Shown: positions 21,701 to 31,106, counted from the first letter of the stretch. The stretch is 64,000 nt of DNA from Bombyx mori (GCF_030269925.1 NC_085130.1:880501-944500), one strand, 5' to 3'. Notes: a model not told the origin generated them from the sequence alone. Numbers and translations: made by a program.

Positions 21701-23719
21701 ATGCTCTCGCGACACTTTTTGTAAATAATAAGGTTTTCTAGAAAGTCCTAGTACATTATTTTATTCTATCATCAATAGTTTTCGTAGGTACGCGACGTAA
21801 AGAATATTTTAGGAAATTTTTTTTACACCTTGTGTTAAATTATTGGAATTGTAGTAAGGATACCTAAATTTTTTCAAAAAAGATTATAGCCTATGTCACT
21901 CAGGAATAGTGAAGCTTCCAAACAGTGAAAGAATTTTTCAAATCGGCTAAGTAGTTTCGGAGCCTATTGAATACAAACAAACAAACAAATCTTTCCTCTT
22001 TATAATATTATATTATATAGTATAGATATTAATTATTACAAATAATAAAAACGCTGACTTAGGCGGCGGTTTTTATTTGAACCAGTTCTAAATTATAAAC
22101 TAAAATTCTGTGAAAAATTACCCATATTTGTCTATAATACGAAATGATATTAATTTATTTTTCGTAGTTTCCTTCCTTCTTGCGTCGATAATCCTCAGTG
22201 CTGAGGGTCGTGGCCTCCTCTAATAACTTTCTCCTGCATCATCTTGCGCCATTACTGCCTGTCCTCGGCTGTGTGGATAGCAACGTGGACTGAGATATTG
22301 AGAGTGGAGCGTATTTGGTCCGACCAGCGCATTGGATTTCTACCTCTGTGCCTTCTCCCGCATACCTTGCCTGTTACCAGCAGCTTTTCCAGATTGTCAC
22401 CTCTCTTTCTGGCAATATCTCCAAAGATCTCGAAACTTCTCCGCACGCATGTAGTCCTGAGGCGCATTGGAATCTTGAGCTCGGTAAGAATGGATTCGTT
22501 AGTTCTGTGTTCTGTCCAACGAATCCCGAGCATTTTCCTCCAGCACCACATCACAAACGCGTCGATGCGTTGGCGATCGGCTTTCTTGAGGGTCCAAGTC
22601 TCTGCGCCGTAGAGAAAAATGGAAAAGACGAGGGAGGTGACGAGCTGCTTTTTGGTATTCCTCGAGATGTTTCTGTCCGCCCAAACACGGTCCATTTGGG
22701 ACATAGCTCTCTTTGCCATACTGATTCGCCTTCTGAGGTCCTTTTCGGAGGATCCATTTCTAGCTAATAAATTTTTAATTATCTTATGATGAGAATCTTA
22801 TATTAATGAGAAAGATATTCAACAAAAATAGTTTCGTTCTAATAAATTAGCATAGTAATAGTACAGTGAACTAGCAATTTATTTTGGTAATTCTGAATTT
22901 AAACAAACATATTGATGAGAAGAATTCATTTTTACTTTGAAAATTTATAAATACACGCTCTGTAGCGATGTATGGACATATAATAATATGAAGAAACAAT
23001 AATAGCATCTACAAATACATAATTATGTACTACGTGGTACTACATTTACTAAAATTAATACAACATTTATTAATTAAATTAATGAAATTGTGGTTTTAAA
23101 GTTTTAGGGGTGTATAAAAAATGGGGGGCGCTGAAAAATAATTGATTTTCAAAGGGGGCGGTAAAAGAAATAAGTTTGATAATCACTGGAATAAACGGAA
23201 ATTTTTGTTTATAACAAAAACTCTACTTTCAGATACGCAATACCGATCACGGGAACCATCTGCTTTGTTATCCCCACTCTCCTACCGATGTACCTATGGG
23301 GGGAGTCCTTCAAAAACGCTTGGCATATCACAATACTGAGATACATCATTACGCTCCACGTGGCGTTCTTAGTGAACAGCGCTGCGCACATCTGGGGGTA
23401 CAAGCCTTACGACAAACGGATTCTGCCAACGCAAAATCTCTTCGTGTCATTCATGGCTTTCGGAGAAGGATTCCACAACTATCACCACGTGTTTCCTTGG
23501 GACTATAGGACGGCGGAGCTTGGGAACAATTACTTGAATCTGACGACCATGTTCATAGATTTTTTCGCTTGGTTAGGTTGGGCCTATGATCTGAAGTCAG
23601 TGCCTGTCAGTCTTGCCGAGAGCCGAGCTAGAAAGACGGGAGACGGAACTGGTTTGTGGGGCTGGGGAGATAAAGATATGAGCGAGGATCTCAAAAGACA
23701 AACTGTCGGGGAGAATTGA
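15539..23719 (+). CDS. Acyl-CoA desaturase, three coding exons, 340 aa
   Basis: Join 15539-15737, 17047-17383, 23233-23719. The product is a membrane di-iron fatty-acyl-CoA desaturase of the ER, which inserts a double bond into acyl-CoA using electrons from cytochrome b5. The three histidine boxes are intact: HRLWTH (residues 83-88), HRLHH (120-124) and HNYHH (260-264). Also present are the family blocks D-A-D-P-H-N-A and N-S-A-A-H (H231), two hydrophobic pairs (about 36-80 and 180-228), and a G-W-G-D-K-D C-terminal block. Splice phases match (G|GT, AA|A) and length is normal for insects. Residues 243-246 are LPTQ, at the signature position where Lepidoptera have LPAQ (delta-11 group), NPVE or KPSE (delta-9 groups). 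This suggests the delta-11/pheromone-type lineage, but regiospecificity cannot be read from sequence alone. Confidence 0.95.
15872..16580. mobile_element. Harbinger-like element in desaturase intron 1
   Basis: Left end GGGGAATTTATATTACGAAA (with TTAGTGTCATG after it) and right end (reverse complement) GGCGAATTTACATTGCGAAA (then TTAGTGGCATG) form inverted repeats of about 38 bp. Between them are many short palindromic TTTCGTGA/TCACGAAA-like words. No exact duplication is visible: TAA stands left and TTA right. Confidence 0.55.
16103..16240 (+). pseudogene. Harbinger transposase N-terminal remnant
   Basis: Translation gives R-R-W-stop-I-R-G-W, then E-D-P-E-S-Y-K-N-Y-F-R-M and D-N-L-D-F-L-L-stop. 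The E-D-P-E-S-Y-x-N-x-x-R-M signature is typical of the N-terminal region of PIF/Harbinger transposases. Two in-frame stops and absence of the catalytic part show it is dead. Confidence 0.7.
16581..16961 (-). mobile_element. Candidate solo LTR
   Basis: On the minus strand it starts TGTTACGCCGGCAAGAG and ends GGTGCTCCA, with a TATA box (CTATAAAAGCG at about 16781) and a downstream TCAGTAATC initiator-like word. This is the architecture of a gypsy-type LTR. Flanks TTAC/ATAC give only a 3/4 duplication. The left end abuts the Harbinger element's right terminus. Confidence 0.4.
17047..17383 (+). CDS. Desaturase coding exon 2
   Basis: Acceptor GATATTTTAG at 17037-17046, donor AA|GTGAGT at 17384. 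Encodes residues 67 (split) to 179 (split), including histidine boxes 1 and 2, the second hydrophobic segment and the H-P-E-V-K-R block. Phase 1 in, phase 2 out. Confidence 0.92.
17533..17605 (+). mobile_element. CR1/L2-like LINE RT fragment
   Basis: Translates to K-R-A-V-R-I-V-G-N-P and L-E-P-L-G, a piece of the RT C-terminal region of the same LINE family whose 3' end follows at 17878. The Bm1 copy lies between them. Confidence 0.6.
17606..17866 (-). repeat. Bm1-type SINE
   Basis: Reverse orientation: TTTATTGCTTAGATGGGTGG to CCTACCACCAGTAATTAC, nearly consensus. Lies in desaturase intron 2, opposite to transcription. Confidence 0.92.
17878..18069 (+). mobile_element. CR1/L2-like LINE 3' end
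   Basis: Runs from TCCACGGTGTTTCCCGAGCG through the end of the ORF to CTACAAGGGCAATAAAAAAA. Part of a family of about ten copies in this window sharing GGCAGCGGC, CCTGGCATTGCTGAAGTCCA and CAGGTGGGCCGTATG-like words. Confidence 0.8.
18085..18374 (+). mobile_element. CR1/L2-like LINE 3' end, older copy
   Basis: Same family as the preceding feature, beginning further upstream in the ORF (TGCGCTTCCAGAGATTTTTT, then CCACGTACCGTCCGG). More diverged. Ends CAAGGACAATAAAAAAAAG. Confidence 0.75.
19165..20150 (-). mobile_element. mariner element, damaged
   Basis: The left terminus TAGGTTGGGAAAAAGTTTCT, then TCGCATT (19169 on), is a mariner-type inverted repeat end and marks the element's 3' side. The opposite terminus is not found: similarity stops near 20150, just upstream of the transposase helix-turn-helix, so that end is lost or replaced. 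Confidence 0.85.
19241..20127 (-). pseudogene. mariner transposase, frameshifted
   Basis: Three minus-strand frames (20127-19900, 19889-19659, 19699-19241) together cover most of a mariner transposase. They show the DNA-binding part (W-F-K-R-F-Q-S-G-N-F, R-S-G-R), then D-E-K-W (first catalytic Asp), H-H-D-N-A-R-P-H (second), and Y-S-S-D-L-A-S-S-D (third). Exactly 34 residues lie between the second and third catalytic Asp, giving the D,D34D signature. Two frameshifts and loss of the N-terminus make it non-functional. Confidence 0.9.
20150..20558. repeat. Unclassified repeat with inverted AAAGCTATTGCATAGC ends
   Basis: AAAGCTATTGCATAGC at about 20162 and its reverse complement GCTATGCAATAGCTTT at about 20518 flank about 340 bp of CG-bearing sequence. 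AAGTTCAT-like words sit next to both. The arms look like ends of an element placed between the mariner and the R1-like LINE. Family unknown. Confidence 0.35.
20560..21690 (-). mobile_element. R1-like LINE, 5'-truncated, inverted
   Basis: Minus strand: the RT C-terminal region, then the 3' UTR (shared with 8078-8417 and 57955-58259) and a poly-A read as T-run at 20563-20570. Sits inside the hAT element. The 5' truncation lies near 21690. Confidence 0.85.
21028..21569 (-). pseudogene. R1-clade reverse transcriptase C-terminal region
   Basis: Minus-strand frames 21569-21219 and 21297-21028 overlap in different frames. The first reads Y-L-G-L-I-L-D-S-R-W-T-F and R-L-Y-T-G-V-V-R-S-M-A-L-Y, the post-palm/thumb region of R1-clade RTs. 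The second continues with a C-terminal domain (W-R-R-V-L-V-A, C-E-C-T-I-S-Q-K). The frame change between them marks a frameshift. The catalytic F-A-D-D box is absent, lost to the truncation. Confidence 0.85.
21700..22027 (-). mobile_element. Helitron remnant
   Basis: On the minus strand the 5' end region reads TATAATATTATAAAGAGGAA and AGATTTGTTTGTTTGTTTG, as in the better copy at 41986-42198. CAAATCGGCTAAGTAGTTTC, then GGAGCC, is also shared. The 3' end is eroded. Confidence 0.55.
22168..22764 (-). mobile_element. RTE-like LINE, inverted
   Basis: The minus-strand frame 22719-22252 (155 codons, uninterrupted) reads S-I-F-L-Y-G-A-E-T-W-T-L, D-A-F-V-M-W-C-W-R-K-M-L-G-I-R-W, L-L-V-T-G-K-V and R-W-S-D-Q-I. 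This is the C-terminal region of an RTE-type endonuclease/reverse transcriptase, as in HmRTE elements of butterflies. The catalytic palm is missing. The 3' tail lies at the left (about 22168). Confidence 0.85.
23233..23719 (+). CDS. Desaturase coding exon 3
   Basis: Acceptor ACTCTACTTTCAG ends at 23232. Encodes residues 180-340: the second membrane pair, N-S-A-A-H, LPTQ, histidine box 3 and the C-terminal G-W-G-D-K-D, with stop at 23717-23719. The acceptor lies only 36 bases downstream of the hAT duplication (ends 23196), so branch point and polypyrimidine tract are squeezed into that interval. Confidence 0.93.
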
Positions 23720-23871
23720 AGGAAATTACATTATTGTTCGTTTATTTATTTGGTGGTTTTAATTTTATTTTTAAAATGGCCCAAAGCGCTAATGTTAGGA
23801 TATTCGTTGGAAGGGAGGGTTACGAAAAACTGAAAGTATAAATTAAATGTCTTTCGCCTCGTACTTACCAG

Positions 23872-24222
23872 TCCCGATCCTGCGGACAGAATGGAAAGCA
23901 GTCGACGTCGCCCAAAACACGTCATTTCGGATCCTCCCGATTCACTAACGATGCTTTTAGGTACCTCAAGCACCGGTCATCGTTCTCGTCAAACTCGTCG
24001 CTTGTGACGAAGGGCTCGACGAGTAAATTAACCCTCAAACACAACCCACTGAGTTTATCGCCGGATCTTTTCAGTGGGTCGCATTTCCGATCTGGTGGTA
24101 GATTCTGCGAAGCACGGCTCTTGCTCGGGTTCGTGTTAGCAACATCGTCAGATTTGAGCCCCGTGAGCTCACCTTCTAGTTAATTAAGGTTACGCTGAAA
24201 TAGCCTCTCAAGGCTCTCAGTC
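23872..24222 (+). mobile_element. BMC1-like LINE 3' end
   Basis: Starts abruptly inside the RT C-terminus (CCCGATCCTGCGGACAGAAT) and runs to CTCTCAAGGCTCTCAG. Begins about 150 bases after the desaturase stop codon and may end the gene's 3' UTR region. Confidence 0.85.
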
Positions 24223-24411
24223 TTTTTGTAAGAGGTTTTAAAATAGTTGTCTGGTGGACATATATAAAAGTCAGCTTTCATGATTTTATGTACCTTGAGT
24301 ACCTGATACCTGGAAATTGGCCGTCTAAGTGAGGTAGCAGGTAGGCATGCGTTCTTAGTACATACTAACACTACGCAAGCGGCCACATTTCGTTCGTCAG
24401 AAAGAAGAAAC

Positions 24412-24490
24412 ACATAACTGCTTCACGACAGAAATAGGCGGGGTGGTGGCACCTACCCGTGCGGACTCACATGAAGTCCTACCACCAGTA
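24412..24490 (-). repeat. Bm1-type SINE fragment
   Basis: CTGCTTCACGACAGAAATAG then GCGGGGTGGTGGCACCTACC to CCTACCACCAGTAA. Only the 5' third of a Bm1 copy, inverted. Confidence 0.8.
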
Positions 24491-25650
24491 AGTATTAAGT
24501 GGGTCCTACGTGTAGAAAAGAAAATGTCCACGGCCATGCAAATGAATAAACAAAAACAAGTACCAAGATCACATAAACACGAGTAGTTATGTGTTGTCTA
24601 AACTTGCGCAATGTACGTGAGATTGAGATTTGAAAGTTTAATGGAACTAATTTATAAGTACTAAAGATTCTTACCTTATTGTGTATGTACGTCTCTACTA
24701 TATTACTATATCTGCTTAGATATCATATTTCCAGCTGATTTTACACTACAAACATGAAAGGACTTTTTGGCGGGAACGCGAAGAGTGAAGTTGTGTGATT
24801 TATTTTATTTTGCCTATTTAGTGTTTCTTCAGGTTTAAATGTGTAGGTGGTTTATTAACTGTTTAATATTTGTGAAAGTTCACAAAAGTGGGAAAATGAA
24901 ACAAAGCCGCTGGACGTAACTTCTCGGGTTCCTTCAAAAAGTCCACTGAAAAAATCTTCATAAATGACCACCATTTTACTGAGATTATTTCATCCCTGAT
25001 CATCTCATTTCATTTAATTTCACTCCATATTATCATTTGTCACAAAAATAAGAATATAAATTAGAATAAGATATGACTTAAAGGTCTTAGTTACCAGGTC
25101 ATAAATTCACTTAAAAAAGCCAAATCATCGTTTTGAGTAGGTACCGTACTAGGTAGGACCTTATAGGTCTGCGTGGAAACACACCATCATTGTGTTCACT
25201 TGTGCTCATTCCTGTGCTCCTGTTAGAATATTAGTTAAGCAGAACCAGCCCATATTACATTTTTTTTTACATCTTACTTAATTAATTTTATGTTATGTTA
25301 TATGTCAAATCAAATCAAAATAATACTATAATACTATTACTTGGTTTACGTCAAAGACAATAATTACATTTAAAAACGACCGAAATCGGACGCTGATTTG
25401 TGACTAATAGCTATTAAGCACCTGATAATAAACTCTTCCTTACGCGAGTGTAAACTTCCTCATATTTTATATTCTCCTGGGTGTTTGGCGTCGTTAGCAT
25501 TTTCTAAAGCCCACCTTTTTATACTTATAGCCTCCTGGTAGCTGGCTACGAACTACGCTAGTTGCTTTCGATCGCTCTTCGATTATTATTGCCATTAATT
25601 ACCATTTGTCTGGGTAACAATAAAAAATAGCGGTTAAATTTGTTATTATT
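24491..25650. other. Intergenic stretch, nothing recognised
   Basis: Moderately AT-rich. No repeat family or protein-like frame recognised. Confidence 0.4.
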
Positions 25651-26085
25651 GAAGTGAAACTTCCTTATCGGCGTTGGAAAAAAATTTACCGTCACATTTT
25701 TCGGTTACGCGTCACATTTTTCCGTTACGCGCCATCTGTTTTGTATTCATGTCTATGATAATAAAATCCTTTTGTTTAAACTTTATCTAATTTAACTTTT
25801 GAAGTGAAACTTCCTTATCGGCGTTGGAAAAAAATTTACCGTCACATTTTTCGGTTACGCGTCACTTTTTTCCGTTACGCGCCATCTGTTTTGTATTCAT
25901 GTCTATGATAATAAAATCCTTTTGTTTAAACTTTATCTAATTTAACTTTTTTGTATTTTCATGTCTATGATAATAAAATCCTTTTGTTTAAACTTTATCT
26001 AATTTAACTTTATTTAACCAATTTCTAGAAAGTTGCATGTAGATCATTTTTCGAAAAATAAGGCCATAAACAAGTTTCACTTCTT
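25651..26085. repeat. Inverted-repeat element containing a 150-bp tandem duplication
   Basis: Units at 25651-25800 and 25801-25950 are almost identical and begin GAAGTGAAACTTCCTTATCG. A third partial unit (about 25951-26011) repeats the end. The block is closed at about 26074-26085 by AAGTTTCACTTC, the reverse complement of the unit start, so the whole looks like a MITE-like element with amplified interior. A related end occurs at about 37065-37078. Confidence 0.6.
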
Positions 26086-26636
26086 ACGTGTGTACACTAG
26101 TACACGCACACATTTTTTTTTTATAATTATTTGTTTTTCGTACGATGTATTGAAAAAATTAACTAATCAAAGTAGAATTTAATACTCCATTTTAACGAGT
26201 CATCACAGAAAAAACATTAAAGAAATTTAAATTCTGCCGTTCTCGAAAGGCTTCATAGATGGCTCTGTGCTATAGTTTCTCTATCCCTTTCCTAGTGTGG
26301 TCTGAGTAACTCAATAGGAGGAGTAACGCAACAAGTGTCACATCGTTGGTATCTCTTGGCTTTTATGTTCTCTTGGTACTGACTAAGTAGATTCTTCTGT
26401 GACACAAGTATTTGCTTGCGCCTCTTTCGAGGGAGTTCTTCTATACAAAGAACTCAACAAAAAACTTACTTTGAATGTATGTTTTTTCGTGTTGAGCGAT
26501 GCACCGATGTTCGAATCTCAGGCGGGTACCAATTTTTCTAATGAAATACGTACTCAACAAATGTTCACGATTGACTTCCACGGTGAAGGAATAACATCGT
26601 GTAATTAAAAATGAAACCCGCAAAATTATAATTTGC
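26086..26636. other. Intergenic stretch, nothing recognised
   Basis: An open frame at 26399-26608 (69 codons) shows no family features. Not called. Confidence 0.4.
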
Positions 26637-26638
26637 GT

Positions 26639-26824
26639 AATTACTGGTGGTAGGACCTCTTGTGAATCCGCGCGGGTGGGTACCACCACCCTGCCTATTT
26701 CTGCCGTGAAGCAGTAATGCGTTTCGGTTTGAAGGGTGGAGCAGCCGTTGTAACTATACTGAGACCTTAGAACTTATATCTCAAGGTGGGTGGCGCATTT
26801 ACGTTGTGGATGTCTATGGGCTGA
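26639..26824 (+). repeat. Bm1-type SINE, 3'-truncated
   Basis: TTACTGGTGGTAGGACCTCT through GGATGTCTATGGGCT. The last third and A-tail are missing. Confidence 0.88.
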
Positions 26825-26967
26825 CTTTTTTAATATATATTTTGATAGTGTAGGGGAATTCTACCCCGCCCCGCTTAGCTCATGCAGTTATAATAATTTA
26901 ATTAGCAATATACGTTAGTGTCTCAAATATTAAGTGTGTATATATAATCTATGCGTTAGTGGTTAAC

Positions 26968-27113
26968 GTTTAGGTCTCCTTCGGAGGCGCTCGGGTAGCT
27001 GTTAGCAAATCCCACCCCTCCTGGCTGAGCCTTTGCTCGCCCACCTGTCCTGGTGAAACTGGAAAGGCCTCCGGGCCACCAGTAATCCTTCAATCATAAA
27101 AATAAAAAAAAAA
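26968..27113 (+). mobile_element. Jockey-like LINE 3' UTR fragment
   Basis: TTAGGTCTCCTTCGGAGGCG to CCGGGCCACCAGTAATCCTT, then an A-rich tail. Matches the 3' UTR of the longer copy at 27325-27690. Confidence 0.75.
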
Positions 27114-27324
27114 ATGAAAAAAAATAGTGGTTAACGTGCTGCGATCCACCGCGGTCGCTGATGCGACTGAACATATAGTTATACTTATATAGTATTTTAT
27201 TGACCACTCTGATGAGTTTTCCGGAGAACAACCCAACTCAACCAACGCACAATGATCCTCACAACACTAAAACATCACAATAGTTTTGTCATAAAAAAAA
27301 ATCATAGCAAACGATACCACTGAC

Positions 27325-27690
27325 TCTAAATGCCCGTCATGATAATCGCCTTATCGTTGCCGTCGCTGACTACTTCCCGAATCCTGATCGTGCAGGATCC
27401 AGTCACCGTCGACGCCCTAGACACGTCCTTACGGATCCATCAAATCCAATAACCTTTGCATTAGACGCCTTCAGCTCTAACACTAGGAGCAGGCTTAGGG
27501 ACCCCGGTAACCGTATTCGTAGAACTCGACAAAGAGGTCGACGTGCAACCTAACCCATGAGTTGTTAGGTCTCCTTTGGAGGCGCTCGGGCAGCTCCCTC
27601 CCTCCTGGCTGAGCCTTTGCTCGCCCACCTGTCCTGGTGAATCTGGAAAGGCCTCCGGGCCACCAGTAATCTTTCAATCATAAAAAAAAA
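27325..27690 (+). mobile_element. Jockey-like LINE 3' end, second family
   Basis: Translated pieces include H-D-N-R-L-I-V-A, Y-F-P-N-P-D-R-A, R-R-R-P-R-H-V-L-T-D-P-S-N-P and an Arg-rich R-R-T-R-Q-R-G-R end, the C-terminus of a Jockey-clade RT related to but distinct from the BMC1-like family. Ends in poly-A after TCTTTCAATCATAA. Confidence 0.8.
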
Positions 27691-28237
27691 ACCCTAAATG
27701 CGACATAGCGAATGCTGTCATTCATCCACTTTTATGGAAATAATAATTTTTATTGCAATTACAATAGTCGTCCAATCTTCTTTAAAGCACGAATTGTTTG
27801 ATCGCAGAAATTAACCGTGCGTATTAATATATGTTTAAATAAATAACAATAAGATTAATCTTTTTTTTAATTAAACCAGCTAGCTAACCGTTTTTGCTTG
27901 AGAAGTATTTAATTTATTTTTAGATGGAAGTTTTTAGGTAGATAACTCTCGAAGTCAACCACGATGTGAACTTCTTAGAGAAATAAACGTTTAGTATCCT
28001 TATGTTTATGTTATCCTGGTCTCTTGTTACGTTTTTTGGGTTATTTTGAGGTGAGGTGTATATCGCGCTACTCGGTCGGTCGAATGAAAAGTCCTACCAG
28101 CCTGGAGAAGCTAGCATAGCCCCCTGAATCTACCGGTGATGAGGTAGGAAAGAGAAGGGTTCGAATGATAAAATGAGAAACGAAATCAACAATCTTAAAG
28201 TATGAAGAATTTTTATGTTCCGTATACAATAATAATA
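27691..28237. other. Intergenic stretch, nothing recognised
   Basis: No repeat or protein-like frame recognised. Confidence 0.4.
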
Positions 28238-28460
28238 CTAGCGACCCACCCTCGCTTCGCTTCGGAAACTGTAATTTATTATTGATTTCTCCACTATTTA
28301 ATGGATGTTGTTATACATACATATAAACATTCCTCTTTAATCACTCTATCTATTAAAAAAAAACCGGATCAAAATCCGTTGCGTAGTTTTAAAGATTTAA
28401 GCATACATAGGGATACAGGGACAGAGAAAGCGACTTTGATTTATACTATGTTGTGATGTA
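28238..28460 (-). mobile_element. Helitron, non-autonomous
   Basis: Starts (inverted 3' end) CTAGCGACCCACCCTCGCTT then CGCTTCGG, as at 41986. The other end near 28455 is poorly defined. Confidence 0.55.
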
Positions 28461-28990
28461 GGGATGTTGTGTAATGATATTGATTTTTCAAGTGACTAGG
28501 ACTATAGATAAGATGTTTAGTACAACTTAAAAGCAATAATGCCAGTGGCAAAGCCAAGTCGTGGCCTGTCGAAAATTATGTTTTTCATATTTTATACGAG
28601 TAGGTGAATTCGCGGTCTACTTAGCATTAGGGCCTCAATTATTAAGTGCATTATCTATGACTAGGCCTGGTGACTTGTGATTATATGTATAGTGATTACT
28701 TTAATAGGATGGAAAAACTAAAGTGGGAAGCGATAATAACTTTAGAACAAATAGTACTTCCTAGTCAACCATAGGTGGCGCTAATCTATAGAAATGTTCG
28801 ATATACCTTTTAGTGTTCCTGTGCTTCTGGTACATGTTTTTGCTAAACAAAGATGACGTTCTTCACATTGATACCGTCTCAAAGTGAGGTCATTGAGTCA
28901 TCTACTAAGTAGATCTGTAAGCCAAAAATGAAATAACTCTCCAAGTCTAAGCGGCATTATAATTCCTTTTCTATCTTTCACTTATTTTTA
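28461..28990. other. Intergenic stretch with an eroded LINE-tail piece
   Basis: About 28540-28570 (TGCCAGTGGCAAAGCCAAGT) recalls the inverted CR1/L2-like tail. The remainder is unrecognised. Confidence 0.35.
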
Positions 28991-28995
28991 TCCTT

Positions 28996-29285
28996 TTTTT
29001 CCCTGCCTATGCTGATAGCCTTGAGAGGCTATTTCAACTTCTTCTTGACGTGTACTATGAGCTCACGGGGCTCTAACTGGAGAGTTGCTAACACTGGCCC
29101 TAGCAAGAGCAGTGCTTCGCAGAATCTACCACCGGATCGGAAACGCGACCCACTGAGAAGATCCGGCGAGATACTCAGAGGGCTGTGTCTATGGTTTAAT
29201 TTACTCGTCGAGCCCTTCGTCGCAAGCGACGGGTTCGGCGAGGACGGTGACCGGTGCTTGAGGCACCTAAAAGCACTGTTATTGG
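28996..29285 (-). mobile_element. BMC1-like LINE 3' end, inverted
   Basis: From poly-T and CCTGCCTATGCTGATAGCC to GGCACCTAAAAGCACTGTTA, carrying the end of the RT frame. A + strand open frame across it is an antisense shadow. Confidence 0.85.
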
Positions 29286-29467
29286 ATCATTGTGTTTATT
29301 TGTCATTTTTTTTCTTCGTACGATTCATTTTAACCATACTTGTGCATTTTCACAGAAGCCAAACTGTTAATAAGCCCAGATTATTTCATGTTTCAACAAC
29401 TTGACTTCTCGCATTTCCTCCATGAAGCAGTAGTTGTTGATAAAGAAATTGTTGTAGACAGTGTTTG

Positions 29468-29905
29468 AATTTTTTTTATATTATTGCCCTTGTAGAGCAT
29501 ACGGCCCACCTGATGGTGAGTGGTTACCGTCGTCCATGGACTTCAGCAATGCCAGGGGCAGAGCCAAGCCGCTGCCTACCGCTTAATACTCTCCACAAGC
29601 CTCTTTTGAAGAAGGACAAGTCATAGCGCTCGGGAAACACCGTGGAGCTCATTCCATAGCCGGATGGTACGTGGCAAAAAAGACCTCTGGAAACGCTCTG
29701 TCGATGAACGCAGCGGTCCCAGATAATATGGACGAGCTCTGCTCCGATGGCGGGAGGTGCGATGATAAAAAGGAAATGAAGGGATCATCTCAAAAAATTC
29801 CTCAGAGCATTCCCCATGGAACATACGGTACAAAATTCAGAGGGAACCGAAGTCCCTCCGCAGACCCAGAGGTTCCAGTGGATGGGCTATTAGTTTCTAC
29901 TGTAC
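29468..29905 (-). mobile_element. CR1/L2-like LINE 3' end with RT C-terminus
   Basis: The minus-strand frame 29833-29621 reads Y-R-M-F-H-G-E-C-S-E-E, F-Y-H-R-T-S-R-H, R-F-Q-R-S-F-L-P-R-T and R-L-W-N-E-L, the C-terminal region of this LINE family. It is the longest copy in the window and identifies the shorter tails. Upstream (to about 29905) L-E-P-L-type residues continue. Ends in ATTGCCC plus T-run at 29468. Confidence 0.8.
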
Positions 29906-29940
29906 TTGATAAGTACGTTTCTCGAAGCCATTGGATGTAG

Positions 29941-30445
29941 CAGTTACTACGAAGGGAAATAAGACAACAAAATATTATCATTTATATAATATCAAATACT
30001 ATGGTAATATTATTTATTATAATTTTCAATAAAGTTAATCTTAGGTATTAATTAGTTATTTTGGTCATATACAAAATTATCTTAAAAGTTAGTTTCTTTT
30101 AATGCAAAATGAGAATTCGTATAAATATTATTTTGCTGAGAAGGTCCGACTTGGGGATTGCGTAATGTTTATTTTAATTTTAATTATTTTGTCAAAGCTG
30201 CTTTGCAATAATTAGAGCTATTTTGTAACGAATAAAAACAAAATAACACTTAAATAGATATGAATTATTTTCCCCATTCTTTTAATTTCCTAAAAATAAT
30301 TAATAATCATTAAATAAAATTTTGTATTTACGGTCGGCGTTGACCATTTTTCTGTAAAATATAGTTCAATTAAAAACAAAATCCTTGTATAAATATTTAG
30401 CCAGTGTAGTACGTTTTTTTAGCTATTTTGGTGTACATCTTGTTT
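29941..30445. other. AT-rich stretch, nothing recognised
   Basis: No feature recognised. Confidence 0.45.
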
Positions 30446-30446
30446 G

Positions 30447-30560
30447 TGATGGGTGGAAGAGCTCACAGCTGGCATGGATCCAAGTGATTGCTTATAGACA
30501 TTAACAGCATGAATGCAGCTTCTCGCCTTGAGGCTTGAGGTCGAATCTCTTTTGTATATA
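30447..30560 (-). repeat. Old Bm1-type SINE remnant
   Basis: GATGGGTGGAAGAGCTCACA and AAGTGATTGCTTATAGACAT keep the order of an inverted Bm1 but are heavily mutated. Confidence 0.5.
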
Positions 30561-31106
30561 AGTGGACCCGTCCTTCAAACTAAACGTGTGTTTTTTCTTG
30601 TGATTCATAGGATATATACATATTAGTATATAGACAGACATCGCATATATGCTCATTTTTATGATTTTAATTATAGCCATAATGCAAAAACCTTTTGCTT
30701 CTTCAAGCTTAAGCGGATCCTTCATTTTGCATCAAAAATAATATCTTTTGTTCGAAGCACTTTGGGGTATTATTAATATTATAACATTAGTAACAATTGA
30801 TCTACTAAAGAGAAAAAAGTGACCTTAAAATGGTCGAAAAGCTATTAAATGGAAGTAAATTTTCTACCATGGCAACTCTCCATGGATTTTAATCTGACCA
30901 GCAGATTCATTATAATATTGTAGAGATATTTGCATTATAAATATGTAATTTCTTTTTTAATATCTTTCGAGAATAAATCCAATTATTTTATTTTTAATAT
31001 TATATTTTTTTCAAATAATATTTAATTCTAAATTAAGTAGGTACCTATGCTATATTACAATTAAACTCTAATTTTAGAATTTATATTTTTTTTAGTGTGG
31101 GGCCTT

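Larger units (their letters stand above)
18457..23188. mobile_element. hAT element in desaturase intron 2, itself invaded by four other elements
   Basis: Left end CAGTCTTTCTCAAAGTGGGC and right end (reverse complement) CAGTGATTATCAAACTTATT follow the CAGTG-NTTCTCAAA pattern of hAT elements. GAATAAAC occurs at 18449-18456 and 23189-23196, a perfect 8-bp duplication. Subterminal G-runs (GGGGGGCGTT left, GGGGGCGGT right) are shared by both ends. Without the nested elements about 1.5 kb remains, with no transposase frame recognised. Confidence 0.85.

Noticed and set aside
22315..22767. 150-codon + strand frame
   Set aside because: Antisense of the RTE-like RT frame, which shows clear family motifs.
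25651..26011. CRISPR-like array
   Set aside because: Units are 150 bp, contiguous and without spacers. This is a tandem duplication in an animal genome.
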